From Epiperipatus broadwayi (taxonomy: Eukaryota > Onychophora > Udeonychophora > Euonychophora > Peripatidae), in NCBI GenBank assembly GCA_028023455.1, contig JAQFVV010012575.1, positions 1-64,000 of the forward strand: a DNA stretch of 64,000 bases. The letters are read 5' to 3'. Within the stretch, counting starts at the first letter, position 1. Every line of letters starts with the position of its first letter. Positions 20,691-31,141 of the stretch are shown piece after piece. The notes beneath the pieces are model-generated. The model was not told the origin of the DNA and made no database searches. It saw nothing but the letters and a program-made list of their open reading frames with translations. A program made the translations under genes and the position numbers.

Positions 20691-21468
20691 AAAGATAGTT
20701 CTAAATAGCATGGAATAGAATTATATTTTAGTAATTACAAATTATATTCAGAATTACAAATGATTCCAAGTTGTTTAGTTGAAAAATTAAGCATGTTGTC
20801 TTTAATAGATTAGTAAAACAATAAGGCCAAGTATTCAAGGATTTAATAGATTTATAAATTTGGATAATAACAATTAACCCTTAAGCTATCACCAATCTTA
20901 ATCAGGAAGTTATGACTATTTTGTTAGTAAGCTTTCGGAACAGATTATATTTGCCTGATTAATGAGGTTTGTTTAAACTTCTTTTCATTATTAATCTCAA
21001 ACTCCTTGGTCAAGTTGTAATCTTTAGTGTCAATATAAACATATCAGACCACAGATAAAGGTGGCCCCACCTTTATTGTAAAAGAAGGTCATCTTGATTA
21101 TAGGTTAAGATTGTTGATAATTTATGGGTTGACTGTTATTATTATTAGATTAGAATAAGAATCCAGCCTTTGAAAAAGATTTTCAATTTTTTCATATCCT
21201 TAATGAAATACTTTATTTTAAAAACGGATCTCCTTTGAAAAGTCAAAGCAATATGTATTAAATTATCTTATTAAAGTCACAGAGGTGTTTTTTTATTACT
21301 AAAAATGTAAATTTTTTAAAAATATTTGTCAGTTTTGTTAATTTTAAAAGTGTTTTGAGTAACAAATATTCTAAAAAATAATTTTGCCACAGACTCTAAT
21401 TAAACTAAAGATATGTATATGAAAAAATAAATAAATACTTTAAGCCTCAACTTACTTTATGTTTCATA
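20691..21468. other. AT-rich spacer
   Basis: No gene or recognised repeat. Confidence 0.5.
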
Positions 21469-21476
21469 CTCTAGAA

Positions 21477-21983
21477 GAGTGGTGTCCAATCTTTTGGCAT
21501 ATCTGGGATGCATTGAGAAAAGAAGATTTGTTTAGGGACACACATTAAATATACAAATATTACTGAAAGCTGATAAGCAAAAAAAAAGTCTATGCATAAT
21601 TTTCATGATATCCACTACCACAGATAAGCAAAAAAGTTTTTAAATAATCTAATAGTGTACTGACTTATTCGGAGAGTGTTTTAAAATTATCAAGCCAGTT
21701 TCCAAGTTTGTGATCACTAATATAGAAAACATACATGTCTAAGTAATTTTTATTACTCAGACATGTATGTTGATTGATGGTTTATATATATTTATTATAA
21801 AAGTAAAATAGGGAAGCAAAACTTGGATGTTTGACATGTATTTGAGTGCTTATTTATGTTTATTTTAATCACATTGCATACTTAATCACAAAAAATCTTA
21901 TAATGTTTTAAATAAGTTTATGATTTCGCATTGGGCCACATTCATGGTCATGTGACTCTTGCACCATAGGTTGAATACTCCTG
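21477..21983. mobile_element. Diverged hAT-type MITE
   Basis: It starts GAGTGGTGTCCAATCTTTTGGC and ends GGTTGAATACTCCTG, a decayed pair of CAGNGGTGTCCAA-type inverted repeats. CTCTAGAA (21469-21476) and CTCTAAAA (21984-21991) are an 8-bp TSD with one change. There is no transposase. A small palindrome near 21730-21772 (ACATACATGTCT / AGACATGTATGT) lies inside. It is older than the MITE at 15341 and has different sequence. Confidence 0.7.
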
Positions 21984-21991
21984 CTCTAAAA

Positions 21992-22695
21992 TAAAGATTA
22001 AAATACGATTTTCAAAATAATTGAAATCTTTTTAAAAATATATGGACCAATGACATTTTAACACCTCAGTTTAAGTACTTTTATTGCCCCAATTTATAAA
22101 ATAAATAAGAAAAAAACTAGTAATTATTATGGATAATCATTGTTATCTATTACAAAAACAGTTTTTTTTATAATCAGGTTGTTTTCTGTCATATGTTAAT
22201 GTTTATCAGAAACTTATGGTTTTTATTGCCAAAAAGATAAATAAGAAAAATAGCATGACAAAAGCACGATTTATTTATTGATTTTATCAATTTGGTTAAT
22301 GGATTTAGTTAATCAAAAATGTTTGTGACGATGTATGAAATTATCTGATTGCCCAGTGAAGTTTGTTTACGTTATAGATTTACATAATGATGTAAAAAAA
22401 AAATATTACTGATGGTGAAAAGTATGATTTGTTTATAATAAAAACTGGTGTTTATTTATTTTAACATTGTTTTCTATTTTTATTTTAGAAGTTTTTGGAA
22501 CAATTTATAAGCTACATTGATGAATCAGACCTCAAAATGCAATAAAGCTTTGTAGATAGAGTTTTTAATTTGTGGCAATTACAAAAAAAAACCCATTTAA
22601 TTTACAAAAACTTATGAAATTATCTCCTAAATATTTTTGCATAATAGTTATTTTTTTATAGAGGGAAATATTCATGTTTTTTATTAAAATTTTGT
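21992..22695. other. AT-rich spacer
   Basis: No gene or recognised repeat. There is a poly(A) run at 22396. Confidence 0.5.
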
Positions 22696-22703
22696 GATAT
22701 TCA

Positions 22704-22975
22704 AATATCAGGATGATACAATTTATCCAAGTCACTACAAACACTTTTTAGCAAAACTCTTTATTTGTACATCTACATGGACCTACATTTCAACTGACTT
22801 GCAGTCTTCTTCAGAGACAATTTATTTTGATCTTTTAAAAAAACGTTTTTTTCAAAAAAATCAAAATAAATTGTCTCTGAAGAAGACTGCAAGTCAGTCG
22901 AAATGTAGGTATATGTAGATGTACAAATAAAGAATTTTGCTAAAAAGTGTTTGAAGTGATTTGGATAAACTGTAT
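22704..22975. mobile_element. Family D fold-back element, well preserved
   Basis: Arms of about 120 bp are nearly perfect inverted copies sharing TTTATCCAAGTCACT, ACTTTTTAGCAAAA, ATGTACATCTACAT, the CTGCAAGTCAGTCGAAAT block and GAGACAATTTATTTTGAT. The centre is near 22840. On the plus strand CUGAAGA, one extra A, a GACUG/CAGUC hairpin and GAAAU occur at 22877-22904, and the mirror copy sits on the minus strand. The ORF at 22694-22918 is an artefact of this palindrome. Confidence 0.8.
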
Positions 22976-23404
22976 TTATAGGATATTATGACAGAAATAA
23001 AGAAAAGTTGGATTTTGGTAATATCAGACTGATACTTTGGTAGACTGCAAAGAAAGTCTTTAATAATTTTTCTTTTAATATTTTATTTGTTAGACTTTAT
23101 TAAGAGGTGTATTTTAAAATATAAACTTATATTGATGCATTTACATCATAAAAAATATATTTTATAGTAGTGTAAGTATAACATTAAGTTTCTTAGAAAT
23201 TGGGAAATTTATTGCAACTGTTCCCAATAAAAATGATAGAATACTATTTTATTGAATGAAGATTACATATTATCATTACTATTGTAAGTTTTATTTTTTT
23301 TGAAATGGCCAGAGTGAAGGCTATTCTTATTTTATTTCTTATATTTATTGGTAACATTTATTGTAAATATTTTTTTATGTTAAATAATGTTAATTTTATT
23401 TTAC
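22976..23404. other. AT-rich spacer
   Basis: No gene or recognised repeat. Confidence 0.5.
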
Positions 23405-23415
23405 TTTTGTAAATA

Positions 23416-23702
23416 TAGCTGAAACAAGCTCTTGATTGATAAGTGCAGTATGAGAAAATATTTAAAATCTCTATCCAGAACCTTCCCATCTCCAGCCCAA
23501 CTGGTTTCGAGCTTATGGCTCACATCAGTGGAGAGCTAGAATATTCAGACACTAGATCTAAAACATCAATTCAAAACCATAAGCTCGAAACCAGTTGGTC
23601 TGGAGATGGGAAGGTTCTGGATAGAGATTTTAAATATTTTCTCGTACCACACTTATCAATTAAGAGCTTGTTTGAGCTATTGATACGCTCTCTGTATTAC
23701 AT
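23416..23702. mobile_element. Family C fold-back ribozyme element, 287 bp, 11-bp TSD
   Basis: TTTTGTAAATA flanks it at 23405-23415 and 23703-23713. The arms share AAACAAGCTCTT, ATTGATAAGTG, GAGAAAATATTTAAAATCTCTATCCAGAACC and AACTGGTTTCGAGCTTATGG. The left arm carries a whole ribozyme motif on the minus strand. The right arm is truncated and starts inside stem II. The 3-prime ends face outward, as in families A and B. Confidence 0.85.
23489..23534 (-). ncRNA. Hammerhead-like motif, family C, A9-to-U change
   Basis: The minus strand has UCUCCA, CUGAUG, then U where the invariant A9 should be, a GAGC/GCUC stem II with loop CAUAA, GAAAC, a stem III and UGGAGA that pairs with UCUCCA. In the right arm the matching part reads ACCA-GU-UGGU-C, giving a four-pair stem III and a clean UGGUC cleavage site. 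The core change suggests this copy is weak or inactive. Confidence 0.55.
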
Positions 23703-23713
23703 TTTTGTAAATA

Positions 23714-24205
23714 CATGCTTATAAAAGTAATGTCACGTTATATATGACTTGTTTATTTGCTTTTTGTATATATATATTATATTATGTTGTTATTATATTG
23801 TAATAGTATGACATTGTTAATATATAAATAAATTTGTTAACTGTTTTTAGAACATTCTAATTGAGTTGTGATTTACCTGCATGTTGCTTATTTGATTTTT
23901 TCATTCTACATTCATGATCCACAGAAATTAATAATTTAAAATGGCACATGATCCATAAAGATTACTTAGATATTATTTCTACTATAGTTGATTAAATAAC
24001 AAAGTATATTATTATTATCATAGAAGATATGATCATTAGTAATTATTTTAAAACTGACATAATACCAATGAGAGATACTTGATATTGCCACAATATTAGA
24101 ATACATTACATTTTTAAGAATGCCACATTAAACAAAGAGAGATTGTACAATGCTTACTTAAAATGTTATAAATTGTTTTTCTCTTCACTAGTGAAAATTG
24201 TAATT
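23714..24205. other. AT-rich spacer
   Basis: No gene or recognised repeat. Confidence 0.5.
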
Positions 24206-24207
24206 AT

Positions 24208-24571
24208 AAATATGCGACTTTTTTCGCATTCGTTAGTGAAGCTATAATTATAATTAAAATAATGTGTAATCGGTCTGCTTAGCGCTTTCGAGTGATGCCA
24301 AAAGAAAAGTTAAAGAGGCTTTGTACATTGCAAATGATCACAGTGCCATTAATAGAAGAGAGGCATGCTTTGCTCTCTCTAAACAATGGACTAATTAAAT
24401 ATTCAAACTCATTTGCATATGTGTACAATAAAAAACAACAGTATTCATTCACAAAGCTATGAGTATGAGATTCCAACATTAAATCTCGAAAGCGCTAAGC
24501 AGACCGATTACACATTATTTTAAGTATGATTATAGCTTCATTAACGAATGCGAAAAAAGTCGCATATTTAT
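24208..24571. mobile_element. Hairpin element enclosing a Penelope C-terminus
   Basis: Inverted arms of about 85 bp (24208-24292 and 24485-24571) share ATGCGAC, TCGCATTCGTTA, GAAGCTATAAT, AATGTGTAATCGGTCTGCTTAGCGCTTTCGAG, with few mismatches. The loop of about 190 bp holds a plus-strand reading of a GIY-YIG C-terminus, described separately. The ends themselves form a small palindrome (ATGCGA...TCGCAT). This could be read as a MITE, but the coding remnant and the head-to-head geometry fit a snapped-back 3-prime end of a Penelope-like element. Confidence 0.7.
24273..24398 (+). pseudogene. Penelope-like GIY-YIG C-terminal peptide fragment
   Basis: The 41-codon reading has D-A-K-R-K-V-K-E-A-L-Y-I-A-N-D-H-S-A-I-N-R-R-E-A-C and ends S-K-Q-W-T-N before TAA at 24396. 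K-x-K-E-A-L-Y-I followed by I-N-R is typical of the last helix region of GIY-YIG endonucleases in Penelope-like elements. The open frame begins inside the left inverted arm. Its sequence is unlike the Penelope copy at 9326-9600, so a second lineage is involved. Confidence 0.5.
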
Positions 24572-24574
24572 CAT

Positions 24575-25175
24575 TAAAATGTTATTATATTATTTATGTT
24601 TTTATTATTATTAAATTTTAATTATTAAGTCGATTTAATAGTGAGAGTCATTAAGTTATTTTAGTTGCTTATTGTTGTATTTATTTTGTAAGAGTAGTTA
24701 GATATCATGTAAAATCCCTCATCATATTTAATTACATGGTATTAATTAATTAATTTATTTTGTTATTAGTTTGTGAGAAATAAACCTGAGATTATTATTA
24801 TGATTATTTTGGAGAATTATAAAATTTTCTATTGAAAGATGATAAATAAGAAATTATTAGTTCATGTTAAATGTCCAATTAGTATTTTTAATAAAGGAAT
24901 ATTAAGTAATTTATTGTTATTTCTGTAATAAATTTATAAAATCATATTTTAGGATTATTAGATGTGTGTTTTTAAAGACATGAGAGTATTACCTGGTAGT
25001 TATGTTATGTGAATTTGGTGGGTAATGTTCTTATGCCATTGGGGAATGTATCTTTTGGGATGTATCCTAAATGTTTATGCCAGGGTACCTTACTGAACAT
25101 CTCATTTAGAAAGTTTCATAATTATATTTGTTATTTTGATAGAACCTTATTTGTTTATAATATTGAGCTAGTTAT
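24575..25175. other. AT-rich spacer
   Basis: No gene or recognised repeat. Confidence 0.5.
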
Positions 25176-25186
25176 AAATTAGATTT

Positions 25187-25290
25187 TTTTTTCTCATGTG
25201 TCATAGTGTCAGCTGGGAAGCGAACCCGCTAACCTGGGACAACTGTTTGTAAAGCAGCTGTCATTGACCTCTCGCCCACCAATTCTTGAC
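25187..25290 (-). mobile_element. tRNA-derived SINE S1, 11-bp TSD
   Basis: The minus strand shows a TGTCAAGAATTGGTGGGCGAGAGG-like head with A box, a GTTAGCGGGTTCGCTTCCC B-box region and GACACATGAGAAAAAAAA. AAATTAGATTT flanks it at 25176-25186 and 25291-25301. It belongs to the short-variable-arm subtype, like those at 44070 and 46697. Confidence 0.85.
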
Positions 25291-25301
25291 AAATTAGATT
25301 T

Positions 25302-26106
25302 ATTAGTAAAATGAATGGATTAAGTATTATAGCTGGAACTCTGATTATTTATTATTAACCTAAATGTTATAATATCTTAATTCAATAAGTTTTCTTATAT
25401 TTAATTACTGAAAAATGTTGTTTTATTAGATACTGTATGTTAGCATAGTATCTTGAGCTAGTCATAATGTATACTATTTTAATAGTCATTGTTTATGCAA
25501 TTTAACTGTAATACATTATTGTTATCTCAGTCGGATTCTCTTTTGTTCAGTACTTTTTCCTTTAAAGATAAGGGTACAATATATATGATATATTTGTGGT
25601 TTGTGGATTAGTTTGTCTAATCACCACAGTATCTACCATTAACTTCTATCATTTTCTAATTTTATAGTTAGAATAACCATATCCCTTTAGGTGTGATGAT
25701 GATTAAGAATAAATTTTTGAGTCTCTCAACTAATTGTATCCAAATTTACAGATTGGTTCACTATCTTTTTTCAGTCTATAGATAAACAAATTAATATTAT
25801 TATTCTCAAATATTTATTTTTTATATTATCAAAACATTTTTAGCCTAAACAAAATGATACAAATCTTTATCAACACTTTTCCAAACTTTCAAGTTGTAAA
25901 GGGATATCTTCTTTCAGTTAGGCATTAAATAGTCTACACATATAAAGGTAAACATTTTTTAAACAAGTAGCCCATTGTAAAGCAAAGACCTTTTTGATGA
26001 TTCAAAGAAGAATGAAGGAGAAGGAATTACTCATTATACTTATAATTGTTGTGTAGTAAGAATTTGTTTTTTTATCCTTGTTGTATCCCCAAGTTAAAAA
26101 TACCTA
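25302..26106. other. AT-rich spacer
   Basis: No gene or recognised repeat. Confidence 0.5.
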
Positions 26107-26235
26107 GATATCCATTTACTGACTAATATGGAGAAAGAAGTTATAAATACCTTGTCAAAAGTTTCATTCAACCTGGATTTGAATCTCAAATAATAGACAT
26201 GTAAGCAAATGATCTATATAGCATATATTTTTTTA
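26107..26235 (-). mobile_element. Second tRNA-derived SINE family (S2), degenerate
   Basis: It shares CTAGATATCCATTTAC and CTGGATTTGAATC with the copy at 40690-40915. On the minus strand a B box (GATTCAAATCC) follows a degraded A-box region near 26215-26230. No TSD is clear. The assignment rests on the second copy. Confidence 0.45.
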
Positions 26236-27178
26236 AAATGTTTCAGTCTTAGAGAAGAAAGAATTTAATGTGAATGATGGTGGCTGCTTGTATTACATCA
26301 CTGGAAATATGATTGGATTCTATAGTATCAATATTCCTAATACTATTTCATTAAATTGCAAAAGTTTCTCAAACGTGTATGGAAATAATTTTCTAGTCGT
26401 TTTTAATTTGATCATTTAAAGAATTCCATGCTCATACAATATTTATATCCTTCAGCTTTGCTAAGAAGTAATGCAAATATATATTTCAAATATCTTAGCT
26501 ATAACAAAGTTTTTTAATGCAGCACAGAAACTCAAATATTGACTCAAAGAGTTCCTTATATAAAAATAATCTACTAAAATGTATAAGTTCTTTAGTCCCC
26601 AACTGTGTCTTCTAAACTACTTAAAGTCTTGTTAGTTCAATTTAACTTGACCATATAATTTTTTTTTTTATCCAGACTATTTTGATAAAGATAAAACTTT
26701 TCTTTTTGCTATTTCAAAAATTCTATGAGCATTCTATTTTCAACAACAACAAAAAAGGCAAAAATGTTTATGCATTGGAAATGCATTTGTAATCATTACA
26801 AAATAATCTGAAATAATAACATATCCAAAAATAGTGCATAGAATATATTAGATCTATTTAATTGATGCATTGTGATGCTGACCTTTAACCTTTTCTGCAA
26901 TTAACTTTTTTTAAAAAATGCCACAGAATCTTATCTAATTGTAGCTGTTCATTGGATTCTATCATCAGCCTATCTTCCAATGAAAAAATCCAATATTGCA
27001 CTTGTCATAAGTGTGTTTATGACAATTTTCATAATATCAATGAATTTTGCCTCCCCCCATGAAAAACATATTTATGGTCACTATAAAATATTTTCATAGT
27101 GCTTGTTTATGTTTTAAATATTTTTGACATCAAATTTCTGCTAATGGCAGTCCATAAAAGATTACATAATTTGGTACT
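26236..27178. other. AT-rich spacer
   Basis: No gene or recognised repeat. Confidence 0.5.
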
Positions 27179-27482
27179 AGTTACCTAACTGGGCTTGGCT
27201 GCTTGATGGCATTGTTTATGTGCAAAAAACATAAAAATGCTGTTTACATGGCTGGACTTACAGCTAATACTACAGTTCTGTTGTATTAGCCATCACAGGC
27301 CACTTGATGGCGTTGCACAGAAATATTATGGCCTGTTTTGTGCTTCACAACACCTTATGCAAATTCGCACAATTCACAGACTTTAAGAGTACTATTTACC
27401 TAGCTGGGCTTGGCCACTTGATGGCATTGTTTATGGGAAAAAAAACCCATAAAAATGTCATTTATGTGACTGGACTTGGTGT
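27179..27482. repeat. Locally duplicated module
   Basis: TTACCTA-CTGGGCTTGG, TTGATGGCATTGTTTATG and CATAAAAATG, then a CTGGACTT element, occur at 27179-27262 and again at 27402-27482. A partial third copy (CACTTGATGGCGTTG) lies at 27300. The spacing is about 223 bp. The ORF at 27304-27495 spans it without family features. It could be an internally repeated unknown element. Confidence 0.5.
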
Positions 27483-27765
27483 TATTTTATTTTAAGTGGG
27501 TGGGAGGTTGAGAAAAAGTTTGTTGTCACTGAGACAAAAGTTAGGAAAAAGTTATTTTTGGTTTGTTTTTATTAAAAAAAAAGGTAATACAAATAAAATG
27601 TACTAAAAATTTGTTTTAAAAATAAGAAAAGTTTGACTACATCAGCAGTAAAGATGTGCTTGTGCAAGGAAAATAAAATTAAAGACATAGTACAAAACAT
27701 AAAAGGAAAAAAAATATTTAAAGATATAGTAGAAAGAAAAAATTGCTTGCAGCCCGGGAATGTTA

Positions 27766-28080
27766 CATTTGATGTGATGTGATGTATTGTGGTTTCTCCT
27801 TATACGAAGTCAAGAATATCACAGCAATTATTTCTCAGATAAATCTGTTAGCCATTTTATTTTCAATTCCCCACTCTAAATTTTCCCATATTCTGCTCTA
27901 TCCCATTTCCACAACATAATCTTTGTCAACTCTATAACCTTTATATCTAAATCCCCCTTATCTTTTCCTAAACCTAGCATAAAAACCAATAATTCACTTT
28001 CTGTATAATCACTTTTTTCATATTTTTTCTTCCATAACTTCATTATATGTACTCTTTCTGTTTTTGGCTAGCAAGAATGC
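27766..28080 (-). pseudogene. LINE 3-prime tail, third copy
   Basis: On the minus strand this matches 37735-38019, including GAGTACATATAATGAAGTTATGG, GGTTTTTATGC, GGAAAAGATA, TTATGTTGTGGAAATGGGAT and a tail of repeated ACATC units (GATGTGATGTGATGT on the plus strand at 27771-27785). It is 5-prime truncated within the C-terminal finger region. Confidence 0.75.
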
Positions 28081-28499
28081 CAACAAGTGGCCAAGCTTGC
28101 CTACACAGTAATTCCAATTATTTTTAATGAGCATTTAAATTGGACAGTGATAATTGTAAGAATAAAAAGTTTTTTATTTATTGTAGAATATATTTTGCAC
28201 ATTATTAAAGGTTTTATTTTATGCTATAATTTTCTAATTTTATTTATATATAGCCATACAATTAAGACAGCACCCAAAATCTGTTTAATAAAACACATCA
28301 TATTAAGACTCATAGAATGCATATTCTCAAGCTCTGCTATTGTTTTCATCATGGAAACTCCTTCTACCTGAGCCTTTCTTCTAATAAGTCTTATTAGAAT
28401 GAATTGCTACACATTTAACATCATCTATATAGCTGAAAAGTGCTTTTATATTTGTCTTTTACATTGTACAAAATATTAACAGCTGCTCTAAGGCAAACT
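28081..28499. other. Spacer with hydrophobic chance ORF
   Basis: A 94-codon ORF at 28087-28371 is almost all Ile, Leu, Phe and Tyr codons, as AT-rich DNA gives by chance. No motif and no start context. Not annotated as a gene. Confidence 0.5.
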
Positions 28500-28587
28500 A
28501 TTTCCACTAAACATCACATGATCATTGATTACTCTGGCTGGCACTGAGTGGCACTACTGTATGGAGAGTTCTGCCTGCTTTTTAATA
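28500..28587 (+). mobile_element. Family A fold-back remnant, very short
   Basis: The outer end CACTAAACATCACATGATCA joins directly to TTGATTACTCTGG, GGCACTGAGTGGCACTACTG and TATGGAGAGTT. The inner part of the element is missing, so this is an extreme case of the variable inner junction. Confidence 0.65.
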
Positions 28588-29211
28588 AACTATTTTCCTT
28601 GTAGGAAATAAGTAAAAATTGGATGTACAATCATGATTTTTATATCTTTAGATCCGTTGTAAAGGTAATATTTTTGAGCATGTAAAAACTGTATCAAGTG
28701 ATCATCTATTCACCTTGGAAACCCTATAAATTAATTCAACTTAACATTGAGATTATATCAAAAATAGAGTTCCTCTACAAATTAATTGCTTTGCACTTTG
28801 ATGTAATATATTTCAGAAGACTCATCATTTTCTAATGATGCATACCTTTTTAAAATTCTGGACTTACTTTGATTATTGATAAAATGTGTTGTAAATATGA
28901 TGACTACTTTTATATTAACAATCTATCTAGGAAAGCAAATAACTATTGAAGCTAGTTTAAATGAGATTATAATCACAATTCAGATAAAATCAATTTTATG
29001 TTGCAATACTTACAAATCTCCCAATACAAATTGACCTTGCCCTCATCTTTTAAATTTTCCTACATCTTTTGTATTTATAGGATCTTTGAGAATATTTAAA
29101 TAAGGATCACAGGTTATCAACTTTTAGAATGAATAGATTTAAACAATATGCATTTATTTTGTGACACCAAGCAAGAAGGAACATTCTATTCAGACAGTTC
29201 AAAAACAAAAA
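28588..29211. other. AT-rich spacer
   Basis: No gene or recognised repeat. Confidence 0.5.
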
Positions 29212-29230
29212 CAGCTCTTGATTTATGTTT

Positions 29231-29341
29231 TTTTTTCTTCATACGTCATAGCATTGGCTGGGACGTGAACCCACAATCATCTGCAACTAGTTACTTGCTT
29301 GCAAGGCGGCTACAATGACCTCTCAGCTAATGATGCTTGAC
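29231..29341 (-). mobile_element. tRNA-derived SINE S1, long TSD
   Basis: The minus strand holds the S1 head, an A box (TTAGCTGAGAGG), the variable arm with GTTGCAGATG and a B box (GGTTCACGTCCC), then TATGACGTATGAAGAAAAAA. AGCTCTTGATTTATGTTTT and AGCTTTTGATTTATGTTTT flank it (29212-29230 and 29342-29360) with one difference. Confidence 0.85.
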
Positions 29342-29360
29342 AGCTTTTGATTTATGTTTT

Positions 29361-29924
29361 GTATCAACAAAAATGATTTATTATTATCTATTGAATAAAT
29401 AATATTGCATCATTTCTTCCATAATCAACACAAAACACGTTTTATCAGTCTCAGAATCCACATTCCTATAATTGAAAATAATCTTGTTCTGAAATAGAAT
29501 TTAAGGAAAGATAGCAGGAATTGATATACTATATACATTGAAAAGAATCTTAATAAAATCTCTCTCAATTTCCCCTTTCTATGATAAGTTTAAAAAATCA
29601 TAATAATTGCCGCCAGAGGGTTCATTCTATATGGATATCAAAAGAAATCTATTTCAGGTTAAACAAAGTCTGCAGTTATTTTTATAACCAATTTCACTCT
29701 TCTAAAATCAAAAATTATTTACATACCTATAAAACTATTGGATGATACTATGAGGAGAGATCATGAAAAAGTAAAACTTTACAAGATTTAGTTACTTTTG
29801 CATAAGTTTGTTGGATGTAAAACCACATTTGAAACAACTACTAGTATCACTGCTAGCCAATCTTATATTTCAGACTTCTAAATCCAAGACTGATAGAATG
29901 AGAAAAATCATCATTGGAGCAGAT
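29361..29924. other. AT-rich spacer
   Basis: No gene or recognised repeat. Confidence 0.5.
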
Positions 29925-30170
29925 TTTTAAGCCTATCCATTAAAGTTTGAAGATTTGCTATTTTAATATAAACTGAGCACTAATTATATATATATGTGTG
30001 AACTGATGAGTGTTGCAGAATGATTTCACATGTATATGGTTATATGTATTACATGTATAAGTTGGAGTAGATAGCTGTAGGGAGCTTGAAAGTCTGACTT
30101 AAAATCCCTTCTAATTACATTAAGTTCAATATAGACAATGTACATGTATTTAAATAATACTAATCTGATG
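29925..30170 (+). mobile_element. Family B copy with damaged ribozyme
   Basis: It starts at CCTATCCATTAAAGTTTGAAG and continues through ACTGATGAGTGTTGCAG, but stem II and the GAAA block are deleted. Its 3-prime end CTTCTAATTACATTAAGTTCAATATAGACAAT matches 7195-7240, which fixes the unit end shared by these two copies. Confidence 0.7.
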
Positions 30171-30777
30171 GAATCTGTAGATGGTAATTTCATTATCTTA
30201 AATGAGAAAATACTAGAAGCAGATAGCATATTTTCAGAGTTTTTACAAAATTGTAGGATCTAAGTCCAAAGCATGGTTGGCAAAATTATTCAACAACATT
30301 ATTTGTATAAAAAGTTGATATAAAAGCAAAATTATAAAAGCCTTAAAACCAAATAAACCAATGATCCAAAATAAAGCATCCAGTACCATTGTTATGCACT
30401 CACTATAAGATTAATCATATTCAGAAGAATTATCCCAAAAGTTGAAAGCCATCTAACTAAAGATCATGTTTTGGCCAGAAAGAAAGTGCTGTGACCAAGT
30501 TTTATTATTCCAATTGATACTCAAAAAGGCTTTAAAGGCAAATTGTAAAAACCTTATTGATCTAACTTTAGCTTATGATTCTATTCAAGAAAATAGTTTT
30601 CTAAAAGGTTCTAAGCCAATAAACATCACATGATCACCATTTCTTATGTTTGCTTATAACTGTTATTAAAACAGGCAAACTCTCTATATATATTGCCACT
30701 CAATGCAAGTCAGAGTAATCAATGGGTGCCACAAGGCTTGTGCATAAAATCCCCATCTAGTGCCTACTCATCCAATA

Positions 30778-30819
30778 TCCCCAGACTAGTTTCTGGCTTG
30801 TGTCCTTTGTGAGTGAGGA
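30778..30819 (-). ncRNA. Hammerhead-like motif, family A, broken core
   Basis: On the minus strand the stem I halves and GAAAC-UA-GUC are kept, but CUGAUGA has become CUCACAA and stem II is disrupted. This arm should not cleave. Confidence 0.5.
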
Positions 30820-31099
30820 GCCATGGATCCGAGAGCACTGCACCTAGATCTTAGGATCTAATACAACCCCCCAGCAGCCATCTTTTATCTCTACTGAACT
30901 ACAAAACTATGAGTCTTATATTGAAAATACTATAATATTTTCAATCCAAGCTCATTAGCTTATATAGCTTGGATTGAAAATATTATAGTATTTTCCAATT
31001 TAAGACTCATAGTTTTGTAGTTAAGTAGATATAAAAGGTGGATGCTGGAGGTTTGCATTAGATCCTAAGATCTAGGTGCAGTGCTCTCAGATCCAAGGC

Positions 31100-31141
31100 T
31101 CCTCACTGACGAAGGCCACAAGCCAGAAACTAATCTGTGGA
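31100..31141 (+). ncRNA. Hammerhead ribozyme motif, family A, slightly damaged
   Basis: The core is CUGACGA and GAAA. Stem II is AGGC/GCCA with loop CACAA, where the closing pair is an A-A mismatch. The GUC site has become AUC and stem I UCCUCA/UGUGGA has one mismatch. It may retain weak activity. Confidence 0.55.

Noticed and set aside
24208-24571. Simple DNA-transposon MITE
   Set aside because: The loop holds a Penelope-like C-terminal reading and no TA or fixed-length TSD is evident, so a retroelement origin is preferred, though not proven.
28087-28371. 94-codon ORF as a membrane protein gene
   Set aside because: Ile, Leu, Phe and Tyr dominance is expected from AT-rich DNA, and no start context, motif or conservation sign is seen.
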